Notes: generated from the sequence alone by a model not told the origin. Counted from the stretch's first letter, positions 42,656 to 52,619 are shown. The stretch: DNA of 64,000 nt from Sinorhizobium terangae (GCF_029714365.1 NZ_CP121660.1:930001-994000), one strand, 5' to 3'. Numbers and translations are program-made.

Positions 42656-43345
42656 ATGAACATCGTCCTCGTCCCGGGTTTCATGACCGACCGCGAGCTG
42701 TGGTCAGACATGCTTCGCCGGTTGCCGACCGGCAGCCAAATCGTCCATGTCGATCCGACGCGGGCGAAGTCGATTGAGGAAATGGCCAGCCAGGCACTGC
42801 TCGACGCTCCAGACCAGTTCATGCTCGTCGGTTTCTCCATGGGAGGTTACGTCGCGCGTGAGATGGTACGGCTTGCACCACAGAGGATATCGTCGCTTGT
42901 GCTGATTGCTACTTCTGCGCGGGGAGACGGGGAAGTTCAAGCCCGGCGCAGGTCGGCAGCCTCCGCTTTCGACCCCGCCGCCTTCCGGGGGCTTAGCCAT
43001 GCCTCGCTGCGCACCTCTGTTCATCCGGATCGAGCGAACGATGTTGAATTGATCGATCGTATCCAGGCGATGAGCGTTCGTCTTGGAGGAAGGGTCTTTC
43101 AGCAGCAGACGATGTTTCGACGCGATGGCGATCTTGAACGCCTTGTCGAGATCCGCGGCGCCACCCTGATCATAGCGGGAACACACGACCGCCTCCGCAG
43201 TCTCGAGGAGGCCGAAGAACTACGCGATCGTATTGCTGGCGCAGTCATGGTGTTGGTCGACGCCGGGCATATGATCCCCATGGAGGCGCCCGAGGAACTC
43301 GCGGCGATCATGACACGCTGGTTAGAGGGCCGCCTGGCTCAGTAA
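42656..43345 (+). CDS. Alpha/beta hydrolase
   Basis: The 229-residue protein has the nucleophile elbow VGFSMGGYVA (about 58-67), an acid site in IAGTHDRLRS and the catalytic histidine in VDAGHMIPMEAPEEL. No signal peptide is seen, so it is cytoplasmic. The substrate cannot be predicted. The start at 42656 has GAGAGAACCGACC upstream. It is converging with a TetR gene. Confidence 0.85.
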   Translation: MNIVLVPGFMTDRELWSDMLRRLPTGSQIVHVDPTRAKSIEEMASQALLDAPDQFMLVGFSMGGYVAREMVRLAPQRISSLVLIATSARGDGEVQARRRSAASAFDPAAFRGLSHASLRTSVHPDRANDVELIDRIQAMSVRLGGRVFQQQTMFRRDGDLERLVEIRGATLIIAGTHDRLRSLEEAEELRDRIAGAVMVLVDAGHMIPMEAPEELAAIMTRWLEGRLAQ

Positions 43346-43377
43346 CTGGCGATAAAATGCGTCTGTCGGCTGAGCAT

Positions 43378-44010
43378 TCAAGAGCCTGTTGAAATCGTCG
43401 CGCGAGCTTCGGCCGCATCTCCGTCAGGCTTCTTTAGTCGCTCGAGCAATGCACGGAAGGCCTCCACTGCCCTTTTCGATGTTTCCTGCGGCTCCTCCGA
43501 GTTGGCGATCCACAAGGCGGCATGGCTGCTGGCACCATTGATCAGGCGCGCGGTCGCTTCTTCGTCGACGTCGACAATCGCTCCGTCCGCCTTGAGGTGG
43601 CTCAGGCTTCGACTGAGGGCTGCGATGCAGCCGTTGGTGCTCGGCCATTGGGATATGTCTCCGAGGACCGCGGGGCCGTCGCGAAACATGATTCGTTGAA
43701 TTTCGGGCTCGAGCGCCATCTGAATATAGGCCACGCACTCGTCGACGAATGCCTCCCAGCGCGTTGGTGCTCGTGAGGCGGCGCTGTGCAACCGCGCCGT
43801 CATCTCCGCATCCAGCTCTTCAATCACGGCCTGCAGCAGCCCTTTCTTGTCTCCGAAGTGGTGATAGAGCGCCCCACGTGTCAACCCGGCATCTGCCGTG
43901 AAATCATCCATCGAGGATTGCGCATAGCCTACCGTCCCGAAGGCCTGCCTGGCAGCGGCAAGCAACTTCGCGCGTGTCTCGGCGATCATGACCGGGCGCG
44001 GCTTGCTCAT
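43378..44010 (-). CDS. TetR-family repressor
   Basis: The 210-residue protein has a TetR HTH (about 10-60; FTADAGLTRGALYHHFGDKK) and a TetR_C ligand domain. ATG at 44010 follows GAAGGAG, a strong site. It is divergent from an MFS transporter; three copies of a palindrome lie in the gap, so it very likely represses itself and the transporter. Confidence 0.88.
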   Translation of the reverse strand: MSKPRPVMIAETRAKLLAAARQAFGTVGYAQSSMDDFTADAGLTRGALYHHFGDKKGLLQAVIEELDAEMTARLHSAASRAPTRWEAFVDECVAYIQMALEPEIQRIMFRDGPAVLGDISQWPSTNGCIAALSRSLSHLKADGAIVDVDEEATARLINGASSHAALWIANSEEPQETSKRAVEAFRALLERLKKPDGDAAEARATISTGS

Positions 44011-44027
44011 GCGTTCTCCTTCTACAC

Positions 44028-44093
44028 ATACGCTGCGTATTTTATTTGACATACGTGACGTATGCAACTAGCGTCTACATACGCCACGTATGT
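44028..44093. promoter_or_regulatory. Three TetR operators between the repressor and MFS genes
   Basis: Three near-identical palindromes occur: ATACGCTGCGTAT (44028-44040), CATACGTGACGTATG (44050-44064) and ACATACGCCACGTATGT (44077-44093). The shared form is CATACGnnnCGTATG. They fill the gap between the divergent genes. Confidence 0.8.
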
Positions 44094-44126
44094 AAGTAGG
44101 GCGTCCTGATGACGAAGGAACACCTC

Positions 44127-45350
44127 ATGTCTAATCCTTACAGAGAAATATTCAGTGTGCGGGGCGCGAAAGGCTTCTCCGCCGCGGGCTTTTTTGCTCG
44201 CTTGCCTATTGCCATGGCACCGATCGGCATTGTCGCCATGCTGTCGCAGACACGCGGGGAGTATTGGATCGCGGGCGCGGTTTCAGCAATATTCGCCCTT
44301 ACGAATGCGCTCGTCTCTCCTCAAATCTCGCGACTGGTCGATCGGCTCGGCCAGTCGGCCATCATGGTGCCGACGACAGCGATCTCGGTCCTGGCTTTCA
44401 TTGCTCTCATAGTGGGAGCGAACCAGGATTGGCCAGCGTGGGCGTTGTTCGTGTCCGCCTTTTTCGCGGCGGCAATGCCAAGCATTCCCGCGATGTTGCG
44501 CGCGCGCTGGACAGAGCTCTTCCGCGACCGTCCCGAATTGAACACGGCCTTCGCCTTTGAGTCGGCAGCGGACGAACTGGTTTACATCGCCGGCGCATCG
44601 CTCTCGGTCGGGCTGGCGGTCGCGCTGTTTCCGGAAGCGGGAATGCTGGTCAGCACCGTCTTCCTTGTGGTCGGAACTGCGGCTTTTGTCCTGCAGCGGT
44701 CGACTGAACCGAAAGTGCGTCACCTGGAGCACGGCGTTTCCCACGGATCGGCAATTCGGCTGCGACCGGTGCAGATCATAACGCTCGCCCTGGTATTCGT
44801 CGGCTCGATGTTCGCTACGGCCGAAGTCAGCGCCGTTGCAATCACCAAGGAGCTCGGGCAACCAAATGCCGCAAGCCTTGTCATCGGCGTCTACGCGATC
44901 GGGTCGTTCGTCGTCGGGCTGATCATCGGGGCCCTGAACCCACGCATGCCGCTGCAGAGGCAGCTGTTGATCGCTGTCAGTGTCCTTGCGGTGACGGCCC
45001 TGCCGCTCACTGTTGCCGATACGGTGCCGCTTCTGGCTCTCGCGGTCTTCGTGAGCGGCATCGCAATATCGCCGACCTTCATCACGGCCTTTGGCTTGAT
45101 CGAGCGTCGGGTTCCGGAGTCAATGCTGACCGAGGGCGTCACGTGGGTGATGACCGGCATTGGAATTGGCATGGCACTTGGGGCCTTCGTCGCGGGTTGG
45201 GTGGTCGATAATTTCGGCGCGCAACACGGCTTCTTCGTATCCGTGATCGCCGGAGTGGCGTCCGTGGCAATCATCGCTTCGGGTCAGCGGATCCTGGCCG
45301 GAGGCAGAACGGAGGCTGCGGAGGAGACACTGCCCCAACCCGCGGAGTAG
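44127..45350 (+). CDS. MFS transporter
   Basis: The roughly 407-residue membrane protein has about twelve hydrophobic segments and belongs to the major facilitator superfamily, with NALVSPQISRLVDRLGQSAI as the loop 2-3 motif region. Likely an efflux pump for a small molecule sensed by the divergent TetR protein. ATG at 44127 follows GAAGGA at 44114-44119; ATG at 44109 is the alternative. Confidence 0.85.
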   Translation: MSNPYREIFSVRGAKGFSAAGFFARLPIAMAPIGIVAMLSQTRGEYWIAGAVSAIFALTNALVSPQISRLVDRLGQSAIMVPTTAISVLAFIALIVGANQDWPAWALFVSAFFAAAMPSIPAMLRARWTELFRDRPELNTAFAFESAADELVYIAGASLSVGLAVALFPEAGMLVSTVFLVVGTAAFVLQRSTEPKVRHLEHGVSHGSAIRLRPVQIITLALVFVGSMFATAEVSAVAITKELGQPNAASLVIGVYAIGSFVVGLIIGALNPRMPLQRQLLIAVSVLAVTALPLTVADTVPLLALAVFVSGIAISPTFITAFGLIERRVPESMLTEGVTWVMTGIGIGMALGAFVAGWVVDNFGAQHGFFVSVIAGVASVAIIASGQRILAGGRTEAAEETLPQPAE

Positions 45351-45447
45351 GAAAGAGCCCAACTCACCGACAACCCTGCGGCAGGTCATTCAAACAGGAG
45401 CAATCTGTCGTCTCGGACCCGGAATCGCACGGAAACCGGGGCGGCCA

Positions 45448-45813
45448 TCACGTCGCGGGCAGAAGGCTTTCGACCTGCCGGATCAGTTCGGGGCCGTCGA
45501 AGGGTTTGGCCAGGCGAGGCAACGCACGGAACCGCTCCGGCAAGTCCGCCGCCGTATAGCCCGTCAGCAGCAGGACGGGCACGCCGCGCTCGAGCAGTTC
45601 ATCGACGAGTGGATAGACAAATTCGCCACGTAGATTCAGGTCCAGCGTGGCGACTTCGAACTGCTGTTCGCGCGACGCGATGATTGACCCCTGCAAGGTC
45701 GTGAAGGGGCCCACCACGACGTAGCCGGCTGCGACGAGGTCGTCTTCGATCTGCAATGCCACCAGGAACTCGTCTTCGACGACGAAGACCCGGCATCCTT
45801 CGGACTCGGTCAT
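45448..45813 (-). CDS. exsF: Single-domain response regulator (ExsF-like)
   Basis: The 121-residue protein is only a receiver domain: acidic pair in VFVVEDEFLVA (about 13-14), the phosphorylated aspartate in ATLDLNLRGE, the threonine of LLLTGYTAA and the lysine of RLAKPFDG. There is no output domain, so it signals by protein contact. Its ATG overlaps the stop of the histidine kinase (ATGA), which pairs the two. The name follows its place next to exsG and exsH in the S. meliloti order. Confidence 0.85.
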   Translation of the reverse strand: MTESEGCRVFVVEDEFLVALQIEDDLVAAGYVVVGPFTTLQGSIIASREQQFEVATLDLNLRGEFVYPLVDELLERGVPVLLLTGYTAADLPERFRALPRLAKPFDGPELIRQVESLLPAT

Positions 45814-48680
45814 TCGGCACCCCTGAGATAGGGCACGTCGATCGTGCAGTTCAGTCCTTTGGACGCAAACTCCAGGCGGACATCACCGCTCAGGTCGGAA
45901 GCGAGGACCCGTTCGAGAAGCAAGCGCCCGAAACCGTTTCGGCTTGGCGGCGAGACGGAAGGGCCTCCCGTCTCCCTCCAGCGGATGCAAAGCCGGTGGT
46001 CGGTCGGGTCGACAGTCCAATCGACGCTTACGCGACCAGCTTTTACGGAGAGCGCGCCGTGCTTGGCGGCATTGGTGGCAAGTTCATGCGCGGCCATACC
46101 AAGGGTCAAGGCATGTTTTGGCGGCAGCGTCGTTGGTGGGCCGTAGAGAGAGATGTTGTCTACGTTCTCGTTTCGATAGGGAGCCAGCTCATCGGAAAAT
46201 ATCGTCTCAAGAGAAACTCCTGACCACCTGGTCTCCGCAAGACGGGTATGTGCTTGTGCCAACGCCCGGATGCGGGCATCGAACGATCGCTGCGCATCGC
46301 GTGCGTCCGGGTTCATCGAAAAAGACTGTCGTGCGATCGAGTTGACCGTGGCCAGCGTATTCTTCACGCGGTGGCTGAGTTCAGCGACAAGCAGATCCCT
46401 CTGCGCCTCGGTCTCCTTTCGCTCGGTGATGTCCATGCAAATTCCGGCCAGACGCTCACCCGCCGCGCTGTCTGAGGGCGAGAACCGGCCAAAGGCTTCC
46501 ATCCAGCGTATCGTTCCGTCGAACAGGCGCATGCGGTAGACGACATGATAGTCGTCGCGGGTCGCGAGGGCCCTCTCGATCGCCTGTTCGACGGCCGGAA
46601 GATCGGCGGGATGAATATCACGCTTGAAATCTGCAAGTGTCCCTTCGAATGTTCCCGGCTCGAGATGATGAAGCACCTCAAGTCCGGGTGACCAGATCAC
46701 TCTGCCGCTCTGCAGGTTCCACTCCCAGGCGCCCATCCGCCCGGCATCCAGAGCCATTTTGAGCCGGCGCTCGCTTTCTCGAAGGGCTTCTTCTGTCTGC
46801 TTGCGCTCCGTGATGTCGATGAAGGCGGCCACGGCGCCCACTATTTCTCCAAGAGAGTTTCGCAGCGGAGTCGCGTTGCCGAGGAAATGGCGCGAATTAC
46901 CATCATCGAACCGGACTTCCTGTTCGAAGTTCTCGACCTCTTCCCCGCGTGCCGCGCGCTGCACCGGCAGTTCATCGACCGACAACATCCTTCCCGCCGA
47001 GAAAATCTGAAACCCGGACGGCCGCTCATCAGGGGGCGCCGAAAGCGAGAGGTTCGAACCTGGCGGTAGCCGAAGCAACTCGTAGGCGCTTCGGTTACCC
47101 TCGATGACACGGCAGTCAGGCGTTCGTGTTATCCAGATGGGCGTCGGGACGGCCTCCATAATGGCCTGCATTTCGGCCGCGCGTGCCCGTTCGCTGGCCT
47201 CGTTGCGTCGCAGTTGCTCTTCCGCGAGTTGCCTCGCCTGTTCGGCCCGGATGCGCTGTATGCTGAATCCGAGCTGTCGGGCGATTGTCAGCGCAAGGCT
47301 GATCTCCGTCTCGGTAAACACATGGGCCTCGTCGTAATAGGCCATGAACTTGCCGATCAGCCTTCCCCCGGAGACCAAGGGAATAAACCCGAGCGCGGCA
47401 ATGCCTTCCGATGCAATTGTCGCTCTGAGATCGTCGGAGAGGTCGGCTCCGGCCACGTCTTCGACGAAGATCGGATCCGGATCGTGCGCCCCCCGGGTCC
47501 ATGGAGAATGGCCGTCGACGGCATGACGGTAATGTTCCGATAATCCGCTCGACGCCACGAAGCGCATTGTGTCGGACTGGTCGAACAACAGAATCGACGC
47601 GCGGCTGCAATTGAGCGCCGCTCTGATGGCATCCAGCGCCGCGTCGTAGACCTCTTCAAGGCCATTGGCGCGATGAAGCTTTTCAGTGAGGTGGTAGAGC
47701 GCAGCCTGTTCGCGCAGCCGCGCTTTCATAGTCTCTTCGGCTTGCCTCCATTCCGTGATATTGCGGGCGATTTTCGAGGCGCCGATTATTTGACCTGTGG
47801 CGTCACGAACGGGGGACACCGTGAGCGAGATATCCACAAGGCGTCCGTCCTTGCGCTGACGCTTCGTTTCGTAGTGATCGATACGCAATCCATTGCGGAT
47901 GCGATCGAGGATATGGGGCTCCTCATTCTCATGGCCGGGCGGAATGAGAATGGTGATCGGCCTCCCGATCACTTCGTCGGCGGCATACCCAAACAGACGC
48001 TCGGCTCCCTTGTTCCAACTGGTGATGATGCCATTCAAGTCCTTGCTAACGATGGCGTCGTCGGAGGACTCGACGATCGCTGCGAGAAACCGGGAATCCT
48101 GTTCGGCCCGCTGGCGGCGTTCAGCCTCAAGCTGACTGGCGAGCAGTAAATTCGCGTCGTCGATCGCTGTTGCTGTGTGTACTTCGCCGGAGCGGGAAAC
48201 GACCGGGTCTAGAACGTCTATTCGCTCTGGCTTCGCCCTCAGAACAGTTTCCGAGCCGTTTCGTTCACTGATATCGACAAGGAGATTGATAGCCCCCGTC
48301 ATGATCCCCGATTTGTCAAAGATCGGTGTCGGGTAGGGAAGGACAGGAACCATCGTTCCATCCGGCCGTACAGCCACAATCTCGTGCCCAGTGATCGCTC
48401 GCCCCTCCTTGAGCGTCTGGGCCATCGGGCACTCGTCATGGGGCAGAATTGACCCGTCCGTCCGGCGCAACTCCCAACTGATGCACCAACGATCCTTGCC
48501 GAGCCTGGGCTCATGGCCGGCGAGATCCACGGCCGCCTGGTTAAAGTAGGTGATGATCCCCTCTCGGTCGGTGACGTAGACCGCCATAGGCAATGCATCC
48601 AGCGCCGCCCGAAAATCCGGCAAATCCGAAGTACCGATCTTGCTCTCCAGTTCTTTCGGCAGAGCCTCTGCGCTGCACAT
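45810..48680 (-). CDS. exsG: Multi-PAS HWE-family sensor histidine kinase (ExsG-like)
   Basis: The 956-residue protein has PAS (about 22-140), PAS (about 190-310, GIITSWNKGAERLFGYAADE), GAF (about 330-485), PAS (about 505-620) and PAS (about 640-745) domains, then an HWE kinase core: ELSHRVKNTLATVNSIARQS with the phosphohistidine, HELATNAAKHGALS, and a WRETGG segment. No membrane helix is apparent, so it senses inside the cell. ATG at 48680 (MCSAEALP) follows GGAGGG closely; the frame is open further upstream. It is divergent from exsH. Confidence 0.88.
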   Translation of the reverse strand: MCSAEALPKELESKIGTSDLPDFRAALDALPMAVYVTDREGIITYFNQAAVDLAGHEPRLGKDRWCISWELRRTDGSILPHDECPMAQTLKEGRAITGHEIVAVRPDGTMVPVLPYPTPIFDKSGIMTGAINLLVDISERNGSETVLRAKPERIDVLDPVVSRSGEVHTATAIDDANLLLASQLEAERRQRAEQDSRFLAAIVESSDDAIVSKDLNGIITSWNKGAERLFGYAADEVIGRPITILIPPGHENEEPHILDRIRNGLRIDHYETKRQRKDGRLVDISLTVSPVRDATGQIIGASKIARNITEWRQAEETMKARLREQAALYHLTEKLHRANGLEEVYDAALDAIRAALNCSRASILLFDQSDTMRFVASSGLSEHYRHAVDGHSPWTRGAHDPDPIFVEDVAGADLSDDLRATIASEGIAALGFIPLVSGGRLIGKFMAYYDEAHVFTETEISLALTIARQLGFSIQRIRAEQARQLAEEQLRRNEASERARAAEMQAIMEAVPTPIWITRTPDCRVIEGNRSAYELLRLPPGSNLSLSAPPDERPSGFQIFSAGRMLSVDELPVQRAARGEEVENFEQEVRFDDGNSRHFLGNATPLRNSLGEIVGAVAAFIDITERKQTEEALRESERRLKMALDAGRMGAWEWNLQSGRVIWSPGLEVLHHLEPGTFEGTLADFKRDIHPADLPAVEQAIERALATRDDYHVVYRMRLFDGTIRWMEAFGRFSPSDSAAGERLAGICMDITERKETEAQRDLLVAELSHRVKNTLATVNSIARQSFSMNPDARDAQRSFDARIRALAQAHTRLAETRWSGVSLETIFSDELAPYRNENVDNISLYGPPTTLPPKHALTLGMAAHELATNAAKHGALSVKAGRVSVDWTVDPTDHRLCIRWRETGGPSVSPPSRNGFGRLLLERVLASDLSGDVRLEFASKGLNCTIDVPYLRGAE

Positions 48681-48885
48681 AGGTCCCTCCGCAAGCGCTC
48701 GCTGACCCCGGGAAACGCGGCACGGGGAGGTTTGTTCCGGATAAGCAGGCATGTCACTCGTATTCGAACCCCCCAACGTCACACGGGTAGATCCTCGGCC
48801 GACGCGATGGTAGGTTCCCCGCGGGAGGAGGAGGGGCTGCCCGGCCCAGTGGAGGAGACCGAGTAGACAATTCGGAGATGTTTTT

Positions 48886-50283
48886 ATGAGCAAAACTGTG
48901 CTGAACGCCGTGGGCAAGCCGCTGTATTACAGCGGAAGTTCGACGGCATGGTTTTCCGCCAGCGGATCGGGCCCGACACTCTACGGGACGTCCGGTAACG
49001 ATTCCATCTGGGGCGACAGTTCCGTCAATGTCACCATGATCGGCGGCAAGGGCGACGACATTTATTATCTCTATTCAGGAATTAACCGCGCCCATGAGGC
49101 GGCCGGCGAGGGTGTCGACACAATCAACACCTGGATGAGCTACACGCTGCCGGACAATTTCGAGAACCTGACCGTCACCGGCAACGGACGTTTTGCCTTC
49201 GGCAATGACGGCGACAACATCATCACCGGTGGCTCCGGAAGCCAGACGATCGACGGCGACGGCGGTAATGACGTCCTGATCGGGGCGGGCGGCGCCGACA
49301 TCTTCGTCTTCTCGAAGGGCAATGGCAGCGATCTGATCACCGATTTCAGCTCGAATGACATCGTGCGGCTTAACGGCTATGGCGTGACTTCGTTCGACCA
49401 ACTCCTCGACAATATGGTGCAGGAAGGTGGCAATCTCCGGCTTAGCTTCGCCAACGGCGAGAGCCTGGTCTTCGCCGATACGACGGTCGACGAACTGCAG
49501 GCAAGCCAGTTCCAATTGAGCCTCGACCGGTCTGTTCTGACCCAGACCTTTTCCGACGATTTCAATGCCCTGCAGCTCCGTGACGGCGCGAGCGGTATCT
49601 GGGATGCAAAATTCTGGTGGGCACCGGAAAAGGGAAGCACGCTCACGGGTAACGGCGAACTGCAATGGTATATCAACCCGGCCTATCAGCCGACGGCTTC
49701 CGCTAATCCGTTTTCCATCAACAACGGTGTCCTGACGATCACCGCGGCGCCGGCATCCGACGCCATTCAGGCTGAGATCAACGGTTACGACTATACCTCG
49801 GGCCTGCTCACGACTCATTCGTCCTTTGCCCAGACCTACGGCTATTTCGAGATTCGCGCCGACATGCCGGACGACCAAGGCGTCTGGCCGGCCTTCTGGC
49901 TGCTCCCGGCCGACGGCTCCTGGCCGCCGGAACTGGATGTCGTGGAAATGCGCGGGCAGGACCCGAACACCGTCATCGCCACCGTCCACTCCAACGAAAC
50001 CGGCTCGCAGACCAGCATTGCCAGCGCCGTCAAGGTCGCCGACACAAGCGGCTTCCACAAATACGGGGTGCTTTGGACGGAAGACGAGATTGTCTGGTAT
50101 TTCGATGACGTCGCGGTCGCACACGCCGACACACCCTCGGACATGCACGATCCGATGTATATGCTGGTGAATCTCGCTGTCGGAGGTATCGCGGGCACGC
50201 CGGCTGATGGTCTAGTCGACGGGGCTGAAATGAAGATCGACTACATCAAGGCCTATTCGCTCGACGCCGGCTGGCACATCTAA
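48886..50283 (+). CDS. exsH: Secreted endo-beta-1,3-1,4-glycanase ExsH (RTX repeats + GH16)
   Basis: The 465-residue protein is the same length as S. meliloti ExsH. It has no Sec signal; the N-terminal half has calcium-binding RTX-type repeats (IGGKGDDIYYL, GNDGDNIITGGSG, IDGDGGNDVLIGAGGADIF), as in proteins exported by the type I system PrsD-PrsE. The C-terminal half is GH16 with the catalytic ELDVVEMRG (about 346-354). ExsH depolymerises succinoglycan outside the cell. ATG at 48886 follows a GGAG-type stretch upstream (GGAGATG). prsD/prsE are not in the window. Confidence 0.94.
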   Translation: MSKTVLNAVGKPLYYSGSSTAWFSASGSGPTLYGTSGNDSIWGDSSVNVTMIGGKGDDIYYLYSGINRAHEAAGEGVDTINTWMSYTLPDNFENLTVTGNGRFAFGNDGDNIITGGSGSQTIDGDGGNDVLIGAGGADIFVFSKGNGSDLITDFSSNDIVRLNGYGVTSFDQLLDNMVQEGGNLRLSFANGESLVFADTTVDELQASQFQLSLDRSVLTQTFSDDFNALQLRDGASGIWDAKFWWAPEKGSTLTGNGELQWYINPAYQPTASANPFSINNGVLTITAAPASDAIQAEINGYDYTSGLLTTHSSFAQTYGYFEIRADMPDDQGVWPAFWLLPADGSWPPELDVVEMRGQDPNTVIATVHSNETGSQTSIASAVKVADTSGFHKYGVLWTEDEIVWYFDDVAVAHADTPSDMHDPMYMLVNLAVGGIAGTPADGLVDGAEMKIDYIKAYSLDAGWHI

Positions 50284-50301
50284 GATGTAGTCTTTGATGG
50301 G

Positions 50302-50325
50302 GGCCGGCACGACAAGTGGCCGGCC
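50302..50325. terminator. Hairpin between exsH and the binding-protein gene
   Basis: GGCCGGC (50302-50308) pairs with GCCGGCC (50319-50325) with a ten-base loop, between two converging genes. It can serve as a two-way terminator, though without a clear T-run. Confidence 0.5.
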
Positions 50326-50339
50326 TCCACCATATGGCG

Positions 50340-51329
50340 TTACTTTTGAATGCAGGTGTCGACGGTATCCTTCGTGCACTCGTCGAGACCGGTGAACACC
50401 GGGTCTTCCACGGGCTTTCCGGCAATCAGGTCCAGCATTACCGATGGCGCCTTGTAACCCATCTCGAATGGCCGCTGGCCGACGAGCGCTGTTACGAGGC
50501 CCTCGCGCGCGATCGCGACTTCGTCGCCGATGGTGTCGGCGGCGCCGATGACAAAATCGTTGCTCGCGATCTTGTCGGCCATCGGCTTGAACAGGTCACG
50601 GTAGGGTTGCGGCGCACCGAACAACGGCCAGCCCCCCATGATGCCGAAGGCATCAAGGTCCGGGTTGGCCGCGAGGATATCGGTCATGGCCTGGACACCC
50701 TTGGCGCCGTCGTCATTGGTGAAGACCGGGCAACCGGCGACTTCTGTCCAGCCGCCTTCGCCCTTCAGTTCTGCGAGACCCTTTTGACCGGTCAGTGTGT
50801 CCCGCATCCCCTGCGCCCGGCGCAGGATATTGTCGGCACCGGGATTGCCTTCGATCGTGCAGATCTTGCCGCCGTTCGGCTTGGCCTTCTTGATGTATTC
50901 GGCGATCCGCGCGCCCATCAGGTAGTTGTCGGTGCCAAGATAGGTTTTGCGCAGTGCCGAATCTTCTGCAGCAAGATCCGCATCCAGCGTCATCACCGGA
51001 ATCGACGGATTGGCCGTCTTCAGCGTTTGGGCGATGAGTTTTGCGTTGGACGGCGAGATGGCAATGGCCGCCGTTTCCGCCTTGCCCAGCATATCCTGGA
51101 CGATCTGTGCCTCGCCGGCCTCGTCCGAGGTTGATGCCGGGCCAGTGTAGAAGCACTCATATTCCGAATCCGGGTTTTCCTTGTTCCACTTCTGGCAACC
51201 CTGGTTGATCGCTTCGAAGAAGGGGTTGTCGAGGCCCTTCACCACGATGACGAGCTGTTTCTTCTGGGCCATGGCCGTTCCGGCGCTGAGTGCCAAGACG
51301 GCAACGGCAAGCAATAGTGCCTTCCTCAT
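50340..51329 (-). CDS. Sugar ABC transporter substrate-binding protein (ribose/fructose type)
   Basis: The 329-residue protein has a signal peptide (LLLAVAVLALSAGTAMA) and a periplasmic-binding type 1 domain with VIVVKGLDNPFFEAINQG, AIAISPSNAKL and VMTLDADLAAEDS. ATG at 51329 follows GGGAGGAAGG. It lies 48 bases after an epimerase-like gene on the same strand; the matching ATPase and permease are divergent, at 52620-54496. The substrate is not predictable beyond a monosaccharide. Confidence 0.88.
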   Translation of the reverse strand: MRKALLLAVAVLALSAGTAMAQKKQLVIVVKGLDNPFFEAINQGCQKWNKENPDSEYECFYTGPASTSDEAGEAQIVQDMLGKAETAAIAISPSNAKLIAQTLKTANPSIPVMTLDADLAAEDSALRKTYLGTDNYLMGARIAEYIKKAKPNGGKICTIEGNPGADNILRRAQGMRDTLTGQKGLAELKGEGGWTEVAGCPVFTNDDGAKGVQAMTDILAANPDLDAFGIMGGWPLFGAPQPYRDLFKPMADKIASNDFVIGAADTIGDEVAIAREGLVTALVGQRPFEMGYKAPSVMLDLIAGKPVEDPVFTGLDECTKDTVDTCIQK

Positions 51330-51377
51330 TCCTTCCTCCCTTGAAACAAACGGGCACCCACGTGCCCGCCCCACAAA

Positions 51378-52358
51378 TCAACCCGGGTACCAGACGATGC
51401 GCGGATCATCCTGCGAACGCTCGTACTGCCAAGCCGAGTCGATAAGCTTTTCCATGTCGTAGTCAGGTCGCCAGTTCAGCAGGTACTTCGCCTTGCTGTT
51501 GTCCATCCAGTTCGAGTGAAACTGGCTTGCTATATCGACTGAACCGAGGCCGCGGGTGCGGGCGAGATAAGCGGCAACCTCGCCATAGTCGACGGGCCTG
51601 TCCATTGAGATGTTGAAGAGCTGCCGCGTCGCGCGTGGATTGTCGATCGCCGCCAATATGGCGGAGACCAGATCATCGACATGCACGAAATTGCGTTTCA
51701 GCGGCCGCCCGTCGGCATCGCGCAGCAGCGGCACCGTGCCGTCTCTGGCGTAGCGCTTCGCGTCGGCCTCCGGAACGAAATTCTTCCACACTGGGCCGCC
51801 GAAGACGTCGTCGCCGAAAGACAACGTGTACTTGAAGTCGTCCTTCTCCATGATCCACGGCGCGCGCAGACAGCAGCCGTTGAGGCCGTACTGGATGCCG
51901 AACTGCTCCAGCATCACCTCTTCCAGCACCTTCGACAGCGCGTAGCACCCGGGATAGGCCTGATGCGGCACCTTCTCGGTAATTGGCCCATCATGGCGGT
52001 AGTAGAAATGACCGATGCCGGCGTCGCCGCCGATGAGGATGAACTGGGACGCGGTCGCGCTTGCCCGGAACTCGTCCAGCAGCCAGAAAAGTCCCTTGAC
52101 CGTAACATCCATGACGTCGTCGGGAGTCTCCTTGCAGGTGGCGAGGTGCACCACGTGGGTGACGTCGGCGAGCGCTTCGGACACGATGCGCCGGTCGGCG
52201 ATCGATCCCCGCGCCACCTCGACCCGGTCGGTTTCCGGGCACAAGCGATTATGACAAAGCGCGCGGACGCGCGCCTCGGCAAATCGCGGATCGTCAAGCA
52301 GCCCAGCAATGAAGTGCCGCCCGACCTTGCCCGTTGCACCGGTGACAAGGATAAGCAT
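51378..52358 (-). CDS. NAD-dependent epimerase/dehydratase (extended SDR)
   Basis: The 326-residue cytoplasmic protein has the NAD loop ILVTGATGKVGRHF, VVHLATCKE, and the catalytic Tyr-Lys in GCYALSKVLEE, with a late FVHVDDLVSAILAA. It is an extended SDR. ATG at 52358 follows AGGGGAG. It sits between a sugar binding-protein gene and the divergent ATPase, so a role in using the imported sugar is likely. Confidence 0.85.
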   Translation of the reverse strand: MLILVTGATGKVGRHFIAGLLDDPRFAEARVRALCHNRLCPETDRVEVARGSIADRRIVSEALADVTHVVHLATCKETPDDVMDVTVKGLFWLLDEFRASATASQFILIGGDAGIGHFYYRHDGPITEKVPHQAYPGCYALSKVLEEVMLEQFGIQYGLNGCCLRAPWIMEKDDFKYTLSFGDDVFGGPVWKNFVPEADAKRYARDGTVPLLRDADGRPLKRNFVHVDDLVSAILAAIDNPRATRQLFNISMDRPVDYGEVAAYLARTRGLGSVDIASQFHSNWMDNSKAKYLLNWRPDYDMEKLIDSAWQYERSQDDPRIVWYPG

Positions 52359-52619
52359 GCTCTTGCTCCCCTTTTCACAGCTAATATCCGCGCGCTTCAC
52401 TCGTCAACGAGTATTTGTAATACAAAATGAATTCTTGTCCGCGCGAAGCGACTTGATTCGCACGACAATCGATTGACGCTGTCCGAAGGTTTTGCGTAAA
52501 TTCGCTTAATCGCTCTTTCGGGGAGGAAATCGGAGAAGCGAGATCGCGACGGCTCCGCATCCGAGGTGGAGGGGTTTGGAGCGGCCGCAAGCCTGGAGCT
52601 ATCGGGAGGATAGAGGGCC

